Shown in pieces: positions 26,926 through 35,874 of a stretch of 54,713 nt of DNA. The stretch is from Nocardia araoensis NBRC 100135. Lineage in GTDB: Bacteria > Actinomycetota > Actinomycetes > Mycobacteriales > Mycobacteriaceae. The notes beneath the pieces are model-generated. The model ran no database searches, was not told the DNA's origin, and was given only the letters and a program-made list of their open reading frames with translations. Where the stretch lies: contig NZ_BAFR01000004.1 of assembly GCF_000308435.1 (NCBI RefSeq), positions 1 through 54,713 on the forward strand, given 5' to 3'. How positions within the stretch are numbered: position 1 is the first letter of the stretch; every line of letters begins with the position of its first letter. The translations under genes were made by a program, and so were the position numbers.

Positions 26926-27185
26926 CTATGCTGTCGCGGCAATCAGCGGCCGCATCCGCTCCCGCAATTCGACCACTGCGCCCACCGTCACGTAATGGCC
27001 GGTGCGGTGGTACACCCTGGCGAGTTTCTTCGCGACACGGTCGGATGCCCGACGCGGCATGCCTCCTCGAGCTCGCCCTCGATGATTCGGGCCTCGACCA
27101 TGCCCAACTGATCCAAGGCCGCGCTGCGCCGCCGACCTGGCTTTCGTGACTGAGCGAGAGCCGCAAAGAAACCGTGCCCGCCATC
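26926..27185 (-). pseudogene. Remnant of a helical (TPR-type) regulator C-terminus
   Basis: Two reading frames on the minus strand each carry half of a typical actinobacterial TPR-like C-terminal region. One has HGFFAALAQ then DQLGMVEARIIEGELEEACR (about 27050-27185). The other continues RASDRVAKKLARVYHRTGHY then VVELRERMRPL and stops at 26926. The frames join near 27050-27070, so a small deletion or frameshift separates them. No DNA-binding domain or intact start remains upstream. The remnant sits directly before the SLOG gene, so it was probably the first gene of that operon. The identity as a regulator is inferred from resemblance to HTH-TPR proteins. Confidence 0.55.
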
Positions 27186-27207
27186 CTCCAGTGCTAAGTT
27201 CACTCCG

Positions 27208-27490
27208 ATGAAGCTGCTCGTTATCACTAGCGGCCCTCCGACATGGTCCACTCGCTGGTTTCTGTTGCGCCGCCACGTGCACGCCTGGTTCCGGCGTGAA
27301 TCCCGCGAGCCCGGCTATACCGGTGAAGGCCAGTGGCATCCTCACCGCGAATACGGCGGTTGGGTCATCCGTCGCCAGCGGGTGGCGTCGGTTCCGCTGG
27401 ATAACTCCGCCCCTGCACTACACGCGCGCCATCCCCGCCGACGACATGTACGCTCTCGGCACTTGGATGCTGGCGAAGCTGGAGATGTAG
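27208..27490 (+). pseudogene. Possible frameshifted small gene, Trp-rich
   Basis: From ATG 27208 one frame gives MKLLVITSGPPTW, WFLLRRHVHAWFRRE and EYGGWVIRRQ. Another frame, from about 27360 to a stop at 27490, gives GWRRFRWITPPLHYTRAI then DDMYALGTWMLAKLEM. Joined, they make a plausible protein of about 95 residues with conserved-looking aromatic positions. A hairpin terminator follows 25 bases after the second stop. The region may be a decayed accessory gene or a sequencing indel; no family is recognised. Confidence 0.35.
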
Positions 27491-27514
27491 ACCAGCGCAC
27501 CGGATATAACGAAT

Positions 27515-27554
27515 CGCGCCCCGCCTCCGAATCAACGGAGGCGGGGCGCGTTAT
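27515..27554 (+). terminator. Intrinsic terminator
   Basis: A perfect 15-bp stem (27515-27529 with 27536-27550) around AATCAA, followed by TTATT. Its presence supports a transcript ending near 27490. Confidence 0.85.
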
Positions 27555-27687
27555 TCGTCGTGCAGGCTGACCGACGCAGGTCACGGAGTCGACGCCGCCC
27601 CCGGCGGGCCGCCCTTCAGCGGAGCCACGACCATCGGAACGGGGTCCGCCGATATCTCCTCGATGCGATCGGCCGCTAACGAGTAAA

Positions 27688-27724
27688 GGCCTGGTCAGAA
27701 CGGGTAAACCGTCCTGACCAGGCC
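27688..27724 (-). terminator. Terminator of tRNA-Ser(GGA)
   Basis: GGCCTGGTCAG (27688-27698) pairs with CTGACCAGGCC (27714-27724). On the minus strand the hairpin is followed by TTTAC and lies 10 bases after the tRNA 3-prime end. Confidence 0.75.
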
Positions 27725-27733
27725 CTTCTCCAG

Positions 27734-27818
27734 CGGAGGATAGGGGATTTGAACCCCTGAGGGCGTTAACCCAACCCGCGTTCCAGGCGAGCGCCATAGG
27801 CCACTAGGCGAATCCTCC
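27734..27818 (-). tRNA. tRNA-Ser (anticodon GGA)
   Basis: On the minus strand the acceptor GGAGGAT pairs with ATCCTCC. The anticodon loop CTGGAAC gives GGA, reading UCC and UCU. A long variable arm marks tRNA-Ser, and GGTTCAAATCC is the T loop. No CCA is encoded after discriminator G. Confidence 0.95.
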
Positions 27819-27935
27819 GTGGAGCAGCATACCGGTAGCCCCCGGCCGGTCGCCAAATAGGTGGGGTGACGTGGGAGAAGTGCCTGGTCGAGTCGGGTGG
27901 TGGACCCGGAAGATGGGTTTACGCGCGGGAGGCGC

Positions 27936-27941
27936 TACACT
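27936..27941 (+). promoter_or_regulatory. -10 element of the 4.5S RNA promoter
   Basis: TACACT is placed 7-8 bases before the predicted 5-prime end of the signal recognition particle RNA (27949). The -35 region is not obvious. Confidence 0.5.
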
Positions 27942-27948
27942 GGCCGAC

Positions 27949-28036
27949 GGATCCCGCGCGGCGCGCATCCTGTGAACCCCCCCAGGGCCGGAAGGCAGCA
28001 AGGGTCAACGGGCTCTGCCGGGTGCGCGGGGTCCCC
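27949..28036 (+). ncRNA. ffs: Signal recognition particle RNA (4.5S RNA)
   Basis: The universally conserved apical loop GGCCGGAAGGCAGCAA is present near 27986-28001. The flanks GGATCCCGCGC (27949-) and GCGCGGGGTCC (to 28035) pair to form the basal stem. The RNA binds Ffh for co-translational membrane targeting. It is the short bacterial form, about 88 bases. It lies upstream of aspC, an order I recall from mycobacteria. The ends are estimated from base pairing. Confidence 0.88.
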
Positions 28037-28155
28037 TTTCGAAGGCCTCTCGTGGGTGCCCGGCCGGTGCGGGCCGCGGATGGCCCCGGTCGTTCGCCTC
28101 TTCATCCCGCCCTCGGATAACGCCTCCAATTCCGGGCGTCGCACGGGTAACGTGA

Positions 28156-29553
<1,398 letters not shown>

Positions 29554-29570
29554 GCGCGGACCAGCGAACA

Positions 29571-29602
29571 ACGCCCGGCACGGATTCGTGCCGGGCGTTT
29601 CG
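29571..29602 (+). terminator. Intrinsic terminator of aspC
   Basis: A perfect 12-bp stem, ACGCCCGGCACG (29571-29582) with CGTGCCGGGCGT (29587-29598) and a GATT loop, starting 17 bases after the stop. Confidence 0.85.
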
Positions 29603-29651
29603 ATCTGTCTCGAACGCCGATGGAGGTTGCAGCCCGATCGAGGCGCGCCGC

Positions 29652-30092
29652 CTACCCGGTCTCCAGCAGTTCCTTCAGTCGCGCCAGATCCGCGCGATTC
29701 GCCCGCCGTATCGCCGCTTCCAACACGGGTGCGGTCAGCTTCCGGAAACCTTTCGGTTCGCCCCGGTTGCGCAGTGTCATGCGGGTGCCGCCCTCCGGCG
29801 TATCGGCCCAGGTATAGGTCGTCTCCATCGGAAACGGCCCCTGCGCGGTGCGCATAACCAGCCGCACGCCGGCCGCGTAGTCCACCACCTCATAGGTATA
29901 GGTCAGCCTGCTGCCCAGGAAGTGGGCGACGAACGTCATCCGCGAGCCCACGCGCAGCGGCGGCTCCGTTTCCCACGTGACACTGTGGATGCGCGAGTAC
30001 CAGGCCGGAGCGTGCGCCGGATCGGCCGAGTACGCGGCGACCAGCTCGCGTGATCGGTCGATCACGACGTCGGTCAGCACGTCGACGGCCAT
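29652..30092 (-). CDS. SRPBCC-family (START-like) protein
   Basis: A 146-residue helix-grip protein. It opens with VDVLTDVVIDRSRELVAAYS, then APAWYSRIHSVTW and a final amphipathic helix LTAPVLEAAIRRANRADLAR. These are typical of polyketide cyclase/dehydrase and lipid-transport-like SRPBCC proteins that bind hydrophobic ligands. The start is 8 bases after the methyltransferase stop, so the two form an operon. The ligand and reaction are unknown. Confidence 0.87.
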   Translation of the reverse strand: MAVDVLTDVVIDRSRELVAAYSADPAHAPAWYSRIHSVTWETEPPLRVGSRMTFVAHFLGSRLTYTYEVVDYAAGVRLVMRTAQGPFPMETTYTWADTPEGGTRMTLRNRGEPKGFRKLTAPVLEAAIRRANRADLARLKELLETG

Positions 30093-30100
30093 CGGCCTGC

Positions 30101-30907
30101 TCAGCGCGGCTTGTGCGCGAGGACGGCGAACATGGTCACCGAGAGGTGGATGTCGCCATTGGCGGCGCCCGCGTCGAGGTCGGCGAGCAGGCGATCGCGC
30201 TCCGCCTCGGTGATCGCGCCGCGCGCGACCGCCATCGCCGAGATCCTGGTGATCAGCGAGCCCGCGCCCACGCTGCGGTCCTGCACCAGGGCCTCCGAGC
30301 CGATGTCGTCGACCACCAGGCCGGCCTTGGTGAGCAGACCGGGCAGGCGACGGCCCGACAGCGGATTGGTGGTCGCCGACACGAGCGTGTCGATCACCTC
30401 GCGGACGACCCGCCGGTCACCGGGGTGCACGATCGCCGTGCCCCAGTCGCTGTCCACCACGACCACGCGGCCGCCAGGACGCAGCACGCGCGCGATCTCG
30501 TTGGCCGCGCGGGCGGGGGCGGTGAGGTGCTGGAAGACGCGCTCGCACAGAACGGCGTCGAAGCAGTCCGCGCCGAACGGCACGCCGTAGGCGTCCCCGG
30601 AATGGAATTTCGCCGTCGAGCCGGCCTGGGCGGCACGGCGCTCGGCGGAGGCGAGCAGCTGCGGGTCCGGCTCGACGCCGACCGCGCTGCCGTTCGGGCC
30701 GACCGCCTCGGCGAAGGTGATGACCTCCGATCCCGTGCCGGAGCCGATGTCAACGGCGTGTTCGCCCGGCCGCAGCGCGAGCGCTTCGTGCGCCCAGGTG
30801 CGCAAGCGGCGGATACCGGGCAGCGCGGCCTGTAGGTCGCGCACGTCGACGAGCTGATCCTGACCCGCTCGGTCGAACCGATCGGGGCGCAATGCGTAGG
30901 TGTTCAT
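30101..30907 (-). CDS. SAM-dependent class I methyltransferase
   Basis: A 268-residue protein with the SAM-binding motif VDIGSGTGSEV, the acidic EPDPQLL at strand two and LRPGGRVVVVDSDW at motif III. The C-terminal part resembles ubiquinone/menaquinone-type or small-molecule methyltransferases. The ATG at 30907 starts MNTYALRPDRFD; an in-frame ATG at 30970 would add a low-complexity Thr-rich stretch. It is divergent from the HhH-GPD gene, with an inverted repeat in the shared promoter region. The acceptor is unknown. Confidence 0.87.
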   Translation of the reverse strand: MNTYALRPDRFDRAGQDQLVDVRDLQAALPGIRRLRTWAHEALALRPGEHAVDIGSGTGSEVITFAEAVGPNGSAVGVEPDPQLLASAERRAAQAGSTAKFHSGDAYGVPFGADCFDAVLCERVFQHLTAPARAANEIARVLRPGGRVVVVDSDWGTAIVHPGDRRVVREVIDTLVSATTNPLSGRRLPGLLTKAGLVVDDIGSEALVQDRSVGAGSLITRISAMAVARGAITEAERDRLLADLDAGAANGDIHLSVTMFAVLAHKPR

Positions 30908-30980
30908 GGGCCCGTGTCCATCCCTGGCCGTTGCCGTCGTCTTGGTCGGTGTCGCCGTCGTCTGAGGCATGGCCTGGAGC

Positions 30981-31010
30981 CTACGCGGCAGGTCATCTAC
31001 CCGCGCGTAG
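30981..31010. promoter_or_regulatory. Inverted repeat in divergent promoter
   Basis: CTACGCG (30981-30987) and CGCGTAG (31004-31010) form a dyad with a 16-base spacer, upstream of both the methyltransferase and the HhH-GPD gene. It may be an operator; no regulator gene is adjacent. Confidence 0.4.
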
Positions 31011-31079
31011 GGGATGTGAGGTGGGTCACTATCGCTGCCGACTAGTCTGGTACTGCCCAAGAGACGGAGAGGCGGGACA

Positions 31080-31655
31080 GTGACGCGCACGCTGTGCCTG
31101 GCGCAGGACGCCGAGGCGGACCAGCTACTGACCGAGGACCATTTCGCCACGCTGCTCGGCATGCTGCTGGACCAGCAGTATCCGATGGAGCACGCCTTCC
31201 GCGGCCCGAAGAAGATCGCCGACCGGATGGGCGGGTTCGACATCCAGCGCATCGCCGAGGCCGATCCGCAGGAATTCGAGGACCTCGCCGCTACCCCGCC
31301 CGCGATCCATCGCTACGGCCGGTCCATGGCCCGGCGCGCCCAGGAGCTGGCTCGCTACGTCATCGACCACTACGACGGCAAGGCCGAGAACATCTGGACC
31401 CAGGGCGACCCGGACGGCAAAGAGGTGCTGCGCCGCCTGAAGGACCTCCCCGGCTACGGCGAGCAGAAGGCGAAGATCTTCCTAGCGCTGCTGGGTAAGC
31501 AGCGGGGCGTACGGCCGGAAGGCTGGCGCGCGGCGGCGGGCGCGTACGGCGACGAAGGCTCGCGCCGATCGGTTGCCGACGTGACCGACGCCGAATCCCT
31601 CGCGCAGGTAAGGGAATTCAAGAAGCAGGCGAAAGCGGCGGCCAAAGCGAAGTAG
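31080..31655 (+). CDS. HhH-GPD-type base-excision DNA repair protein
   Basis: A 191-residue actinobacterial protein with a helix-hairpin-helix signature LKDLPGYGEQKAKIFLALLG, the DNA-binding element of the HhH-GPD glycosylase superfamily. The following Asp and the [4Fe-4S] cysteines of endonuclease III are absent, so the enzymatic activity is uncertain. DQQYPMEHAFRGPKKIADR is a conserved N-terminal block of this subgroup. The GTG at 31080 has GGAGAGG upstream. The Lys/Ala-rich C-terminus is likely disordered or binds DNA. Confidence 0.85.
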   Translation: MTRTLCLAQDAEADQLLTEDHFATLLGMLLDQQYPMEHAFRGPKKIADRMGGFDIQRIAEADPQEFEDLAATPPAIHRYGRSMARRAQELARYVIDHYDGKAENIWTQGDPDGKEVLRRLKDLPGYGEQKAKIFLALLGKQRGVRPEGWRAAAGAYGDEGSRRSVADVTDAESLAQVREFKKQAKAAAKAK

Positions 31656-31780
31656 CCCGGTGCGCGTAACTCCCCGGTTGCCTATTTGAAATCTTCCTGC
31701 GTTTTTTCCTCGTTCTCGCAGAGCCCGTGCCCGATGCTTTTGGCTGGTAGGGCTCCACCTGAGATGAGGGATTGCAGGAC

Positions 31781-32491
31781 ATGAGGATGAGGAAGCTCGC
31801 CGTGGTGGCGGCGCTGGTGACCATTGCGACCGGAGTGGCCGCGGGTACATCGGGCGCCACCCCGGCAGAAGAAAGCGCGGAAAGCGCAATCAATTTCACC
31901 GCGCACGCGACCGATACCCAGTCGATCATCGAAATCGACGCGGGCTCGCTGGTGGTCGAGAACGAGGTGCTCCAGGTGAAGGCCTCCAACGGTACCGTGC
32001 TCGCCGCGCAGCCGCTGAGGTTTCAGCTCGAGGACTTCGAATTCCCGATCGCCGCAGCGGTTTCCGGCCGCACCGCGACGCTGACGCCGGTGTTCGACCG
32101 GGAACACGCGGTCTACAAGCCGGTCGCCCTGCCGTACGAGGACAAGGCGCCGTGGAAGACCGAGTACGACCGTGAGGTCGCCGCTTGGACCCGCCTGACC
32201 AGCACGATCGCCGCCGGTGCGACCATCGGAACGCTCGTCGGCGGCCTGGCGGGCGGCGCCATCGGCTGCGTGCTCGGCGGCATCGCGGGCGCGACCGTGG
32301 CCTCGGCCGCGATCGTCGGCCTGTTCGGCGCGTTCATCCCGGCGGCCGCCATCGGCTGCCTCGGCGGCATCATCGCCGTCGGCGCGCTGGGCACCCTCGC
32401 TGGCCAGATCCTGATCACCGCCCCGGTGGCGATCGGTGCCGCGATCCAGTACTTCACGACGATCAATCAGCCGTTCGTCGCACCGAAGTAA
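31781..32491 (+). CDS. Exported protein with glycine-zipper membrane region
   Basis: A 236-residue protein with a signal peptide (LAVVAALVTIATGVAAGTSG, cleavage near residue 28). A beta-rich region follows (about 35-125) with VENEVLQVKASNGTVL. The C-terminal half is strongly hydrophobic and Gly/Ala-rich: GTLVGGLAGGAIGCVLGGIAG, then GLFGAFIPAAAIGCLGG. Two Cys flank the second Gly block. Similar exported proteins are frequent in Nocardia and Rhodococcus and usually unnamed. The Gly-zipper pattern suggests oligomerisation or pore formation in a membrane; this is inference. A terminator follows. Confidence 0.8.
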   Translation: MRMRKLAVVAALVTIATGVAAGTSGATPAEESAESAINFTAHATDTQSIIEIDAGSLVVENEVLQVKASNGTVLAAQPLRFQLEDFEFPIAAAVSGRTATLTPVFDREHAVYKPVALPYEDKAPWKTEYDREVAAWTRLTSTIAAGATIGTLVGGLAGGAIGCVLGGIAGATVASAAIVGLFGAFIPAAAIGCLGGIIAVGALGTLAGQILITAPVAIGAAIQYFTTINQPFVAPK

Positions 32492-32506
32492 TCCTTCCGC
32501 CTGAAA

Positions 32507-32548
32507 AGACTCCGCTCCGCCCGTCTTCCGGGGAGCGGGGTCTTTTTC
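32507..32548 (+). terminator. Intrinsic terminator
   Basis: AGACTCCGCTCC (32507-32518) pairs with GGAGCGGGGTCT (32532-32543; one G-U pair), followed by TTTTTC. It ends the exported-protein transcript before the leader-ORF promoter. Confidence 0.85.
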
Positions 32549-32604
32549 GTGTGCGTGCGACCTGGGGAAACAATGTGCGGGTGCGCACAACGGCGAGTCT
32601 GGGG

Positions 32605-32634
32605 TTGGTGCGTCGCGGAAATCAGTGTTAATTT
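32605..32634 (+). promoter_or_regulatory. Promoter for a leaderless Cys-rich leader ORF
   Basis: TTGGTG (32605-32610) and TAATTT (32629-32634) are spaced 18 bases apart. TG-T before the -10 gives an extended -10. The predicted start point coincides with the ATG at 32642, so the transcript would be leaderless. No Shine-Dalgarno sequence is present. Confidence 0.6.
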
Positions 32635-32641
32635 TAATGAC

Positions 32642-32749
32642 ATGTCTGCCGGCCGATCGAACCTCCTGCGCGTCACTTACGTGACCGCCGCGCTGGGTCT
32701 GCGGCTGCCGTTGACGCGCGAACTGTGTCGCCTCTCTTGCTGCAGCTGA
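32642..32749 (+). CDS. Cys-rich leader peptide upstream of ROK regulator
   Basis: A 35-residue open frame, beginning MSAGRSNLLRVTYVTAALG and ending LTRELCRLSCCS, with three Cys codons among the last seven codons. It has no ribosome site but a promoter at leaderless distance. The stop overlaps CAGC-TGA-GCTG followed by five T (32743-32758), a weak terminator-like stem. A second hairpin, GTCCCG/CGGGAC at 32795-32814, precedes the ROK start at 32834. The organisation resembles actinobacterial cysteine-responsive attenuator peptides recalled from mycobacteria. The existence of the peptide is inferred from the reading frame and its architecture. Confidence 0.6.
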   Translation: MSAGRSNLLRVTYVTAALGLRLPLTRELCRLSCCS

Positions 32750-32794
32750 GCTGTTTTTCCTGCTCGTTTGCTGCCTCGCCGCCCATGTAGGCAC

Positions 32795-32814
32795 GTCCCG
32801 TTCGATTACGGGAC
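32795..32814 (+). promoter_or_regulatory. Hairpin upstream of the ROK gene
   Basis: GTCCCG (32795-32800) and CGGGAC (32809-32814) form a 6-bp stem with an 8-base loop, 20 bases before the ROK start codon. It could take part in attenuation with the leader ORF. Confidence 0.45.
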
Positions 32815-32833
32815 TTCAGCAAGGATCTGCACA

Positions 32834-34108
32834 ATGTCCCTTCCCACCCTCGAACGATCCGTCTCCAGGGTTGCGGGCAGCCGTGCCCGCGTCCAGCGCC
32901 CGGTCGTCGCCCCCGAACTCCGCATCGGCGACAATCCGGCGGCCGCGGTGCTGCGCGCCGCGACCGGCGGTCCCGTCTCCCGCGACAATGCTGCCCGCAC
33001 AACGGGTTTGAGCATCGCAACGGTCAATCGTCAGGTGTCCGCACTACTCGCGGCCGGCCTGCTGCGGGAGCGCCCCGACCTGACGGCCTCGGGTGCGGTC
33101 GGACGCCCCCGCGTCCCCTTCGAAATCGATCACGACGCCTATCTGACCATCGGCATCCACATCGGCGCCGCGGTCACCAAGATCGTCGCCGCCGACCTGC
33201 GCGGCCGCATCCTCGGCGGCCTGGCCATCGCCACTCCGCAGACCGGTCAGGAATTCGCCACCACCACCGTCGCCCGCAGCGCGAAGGCGTTCCTGCAGCG
33301 CTGGCACCGGCGTAAGGCGCTGTGGGCCGGTGTCGCGATCGGTGGCCGGGTAGATCCGCTGACCGGCGTCGTCGACCACCCGAAGCTGGAATGGCGTGGC
33401 GCGCAAGTCGGTTCGGTGCTCGGTGAGGTACTGGAGTTGCCCGTCTCGGTCGCGCCGCACGTCGAGGCGATGGCGGGTTCCGAGCTGTTGCTGCCCACCG
33501 CTGAACCCAAGGATCAGGCGCGCGTCGAGCGGGGCAGCAGCCTGTACTTCTACGTGCGTGAGACCGCCGGTATCGCGGTGACTTTGGACGGCCGCGTGCA
33601 CACGCCGAGCAACGGCCCCGGGTCGATCGCGCACCTGCCGACGGGCTCGGACGTGGAATGCACCTGCGGACGGCGTGGCTGCTTGGAGGTGACCGTCGGC
33701 GATCGGTCGCTGCACTCCAGGGCCGTCGGCCGTGGCATCATCCCGGCGCACAACGGAACCGCGGGCTCGACCATCGCCGATCTGTACCGCGCCGCGGAGG
33801 CCGGGTCGGAATCCGCGCGCGAGCTGCTCGCCGAGCGGGCCACCATTCTGGGCCACACCGTCGCGATGGTGCGCGACATGCTCAACCCTGATCGGGTGAT
33901 TCTCGGCGGTCAGGCGTTCACCGGCTATCGCCCCGCCGTGGCGCATGTGGCCAGGGCGTTCAACCAGGGTTCGACGCTGCCGCCCACCGATATCCGGATC
34001 AGCGGATTCGGCGGCAAGGTCCAGGAATACGCCGCCGTGGTGACCTCGCTGAGCGTCCTCTACGCCGATCCGCTGGCGGCGATCCGGCGAACCGCGTTGA
34101 GCGACTGA
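32834..34108 (+). CDS. ROK-family transcriptional regulator
   Basis: A 424-residue protein with an N-terminal winged helix (RDNAARTTGLSIATVNRQVS and ALLAAGLL) and a C-terminal sugar-kinase-like ROK domain. ECTCGRRGCLE is the zinc-binding motif. IGIHIGAAVTKIVAADLRG marks the ASKHA phosphate-1 region, in which the usual Asp is altered. Its size and sequence recall M. tuberculosis Rv0485 from memory. The ATG at 32834 is used. It follows a Cys-rich leader ORF and hairpins. Target genes cannot be inferred from context; the downstream gene is on the opposite strand. Confidence 0.88.
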   Translation: MSLPTLERSVSRVAGSRARVQRPVVAPELRIGDNPAAAVLRAATGGPVSRDNAARTTGLSIATVNRQVSALLAAGLLRERPDLTASGAVGRPRVPFEIDHDAYLTIGIHIGAAVTKIVAADLRGRILGGLAIATPQTGQEFATTTVARSAKAFLQRWHRRKALWAGVAIGGRVDPLTGVVDHPKLEWRGAQVGSVLGEVLELPVSVAPHVEAMAGSELLLPTAEPKDQARVERGSSLYFYVRETAGIAVTLDGRVHTPSNGPGSIAHLPTGSDVECTCGRRGCLEVTVGDRSLHSRAVGRGIIPAHNGTAGSTIADLYRAAEAGSESARELLAERATILGHTVAMVRDMLNPDRVILGGQAFTGYRPAVAHVARAFNQGSTLPPTDIRISGFGGKVQEYAAVVTSLSVLYADPLAAIRRTALSD

Positions 34109-34121
34109 GCAAATACGACGA

Positions 34122-34156
34122 AGGGCGATCGGACCCGCTGTCCGGTCGCCCTTTTC
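34122..34156 (+). terminator. Intrinsic terminator of ROK gene
   Basis: AGGGCGATCGGA (34122-34133) pairs with TCCGGTCGCCCT (34141-34152; one G-U pair), followed by TTTTC. Confidence 0.85.
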
Positions 34157-34169
34157 GTGCGTATAGGGC

Positions 34170-35798
34170 TTACCGATGCGGGTCGCCCGCGGTAGCGAAG
34201 AGGCCTTCCAACGCCGTGATGAAGAACGGGAAGTGGCTTGCGAAGCGTTGCAGGTTGCGGTCGCGTTCGAAGCCGCCGAACCAGTAGAGGCCGGGTTGCG
34301 CGTCGGCAGACGGATCGAGGTCGCGGAAGGCGCGGATCCAATTGTCGGCGCGCGCACCGAGCACCGTGAACGGCAGGGCGCGGGAGAACACGGTCTCCTG
34401 GTCGATCGGCGGAATCTGTTCGCGCCGGGTGATTTCCAGGCCGCGCTGCAACGCGCGGATCTGCCGGGCGAGTTCCAGCCCCCGGGTCGTCCGCACCGGC
34501 AGGTACTTCGGCGTGAGCAGGGTCGCGACGCCGCCGAGTGCGATGGCGACGCCGACCAAGGCATGCCCGGAGGTGAGCGCGAGCGCCACGGTCGCGACGG
34601 CACCCGCGGCCACCAGCGCCGCACCGAGCCACACCGCGAGGCCGGGACGGCGGCGATCGAGGAAATTGCCGCGGGCGACGGCATCGGCGACCAGAGCCGT
34701 GCGGACCGGAGCGGAGGCCACGCGCCCCGGTTTGCGCAGTTCGCCCAGCGTCACGGCGTCGGCGCCGCCCGGTAGCAACGCCTGGTAGACGGCCTTCTCG
34801 TAGTCGCGCAGCTGATCGTCGGGCGTATTCACGCGGGTGATCCGCCAGTCGCTGTCGCTGAGCGGCATGATCCGGAGATACCGGCGCACCGCGAGATCCA
34901 CCACCGTGGCGGCGATGTCGACCGGATCGACATGCCCGTCCAGCAGCAGACCGGCCTCGCCGGGCAGCGCGCCCTCGGGCGAGGTGAACTGCACGCGATC
35001 GCCTTCGCGCAGCAGCGGGTCGAGCGTCTGTGTCCCCTCGCCCACCGTCGCGTCCTCGCGGCGCGCGCGCAGCACGAAGGCGGCCAGCCCCGCCAGCGCC
35101 AGCAGCAGGACGCCGAACGCGACGAGCACCGGGGCGGTGATCGCGAAGGGGCCCGCGTCGCCGCCGCGCACGTCGGCGTTGCTGGGCACGGTGCCGGGCG
35201 GCAATTGCAGCGTCAGGTCGATCGCGTCGCCCTTGTGCAGGTCGGTTTGTTCCAGGAACAGAACGCCATCGGACTCGATCTTGACGTCGGCGCACGGCCG
35301 GGTGCTGCCGGGCGGGCCGAGTTTGCAATCCACGATGCCCATTTCGAAGCTCGGGCTGATCAGCGAGGCGCTGATGGACGCGATGTCGGCGCCGAGCACG
35401 CCGAGCCAATGGAACACCTGGGTGCCCGGCGCGTCACTGACGGTGTTCTGCACGGAGTACTGAAAGGTGGACTTGCCCGGCCGCGCCTCGATGGTGAACT
35501 GGTCGTTGGCGACCGTCGCTGTCCCCGGGCCTTCGGTGTTCACATCGGTGACCCGGAACACGCGCTCGGCGTCATCACTCACCTTCAGCCGCAGCGGAAG
35601 CGACATCCGGAACGAGCCGTCCGGCGGCACCGAGACCTGTTCGACGACTTCGAGGACGCCCTCGCGGTTCAGCTTCAGATCGGCGGTGATGGCCACGCCG
35701 TCGGGTGCGGGCTGGGCCAGGGCGACCGGGGCCGCCGCGAACATTGCCGCGATGGCGAGAAGCAGCGCGCCTAGGGCGGCCCCCCGAAAAGTCAGCAT
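34170..35798 (-). CDS. DUF2207 membrane protein
   Basis: A 542-residue protein with an N-terminal signal (LLLAIAAMFAAAPVALAQ), an extracellular beta-rich domain (about 30-205), a membrane helix (about 210-235), a cytoplasmic winged-helix-like segment (VDIAATVVDLAVRRYLRI), and two further helices near 365-410. The tail contains GLYWFGGFERDRNLQRFA. This is the DUF2207 architecture common in actinobacteria; the function is unknown. It is divergent from the zinc protease gene, with starts 76 bases apart. Confidence 0.87.
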   Translation of the reverse strand: MLTFRGAALGALLLAIAAMFAAAPVALAQPAPDGVAITADLKLNREGVLEVVEQVSVPPDGSFRMSLPLRLKVSDDAERVFRVTDVNTEGPGTATVANDQFTIEARPGKSTFQYSVQNTVSDAPGTQVFHWLGVLGADIASISASLISPSFEMGIVDCKLGPPGSTRPCADVKIESDGVLFLEQTDLHKGDAIDLTLQLPPGTVPSNADVRGGDAGPFAITAPVLVAFGVLLLALAGLAAFVLRARREDATVGEGTQTLDPLLREGDRVQFTSPEGALPGEAGLLLDGHVDPVDIAATVVDLAVRRYLRIMPLSDSDWRITRVNTPDDQLRDYEKAVYQALLPGGADAVTLGELRKPGRVASAPVRTALVADAVARGNFLDRRRPGLAVWLGAALVAAGAVATVALALTSGHALVGVAIALGGVATLLTPKYLPVRTTRGLELARQIRALQRGLEITRREQIPPIDQETVFSRALPFTVLGARADNWIRAFRDLDPSADAQPGLYWFGGFERDRNLQRFASHFPFFITALEGLFATAGDPHR

Positions 35799-35874
35799 GG
35801 CTGCCTACTTTAGACAGCTTGCTATTCTGCGTCAGCGGCTGTCGGCGATCACTGAGACGAGGGGGTACGGGGGC

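Noticed and set aside
25700..27600. Mobile element or integration site in the accessory patch
   Set aside because: No transposase, integrase, direct repeats or tRNA-duplicated ends were found; tRNA-Ser(GGA) nearby is intact with no visible partial copy.
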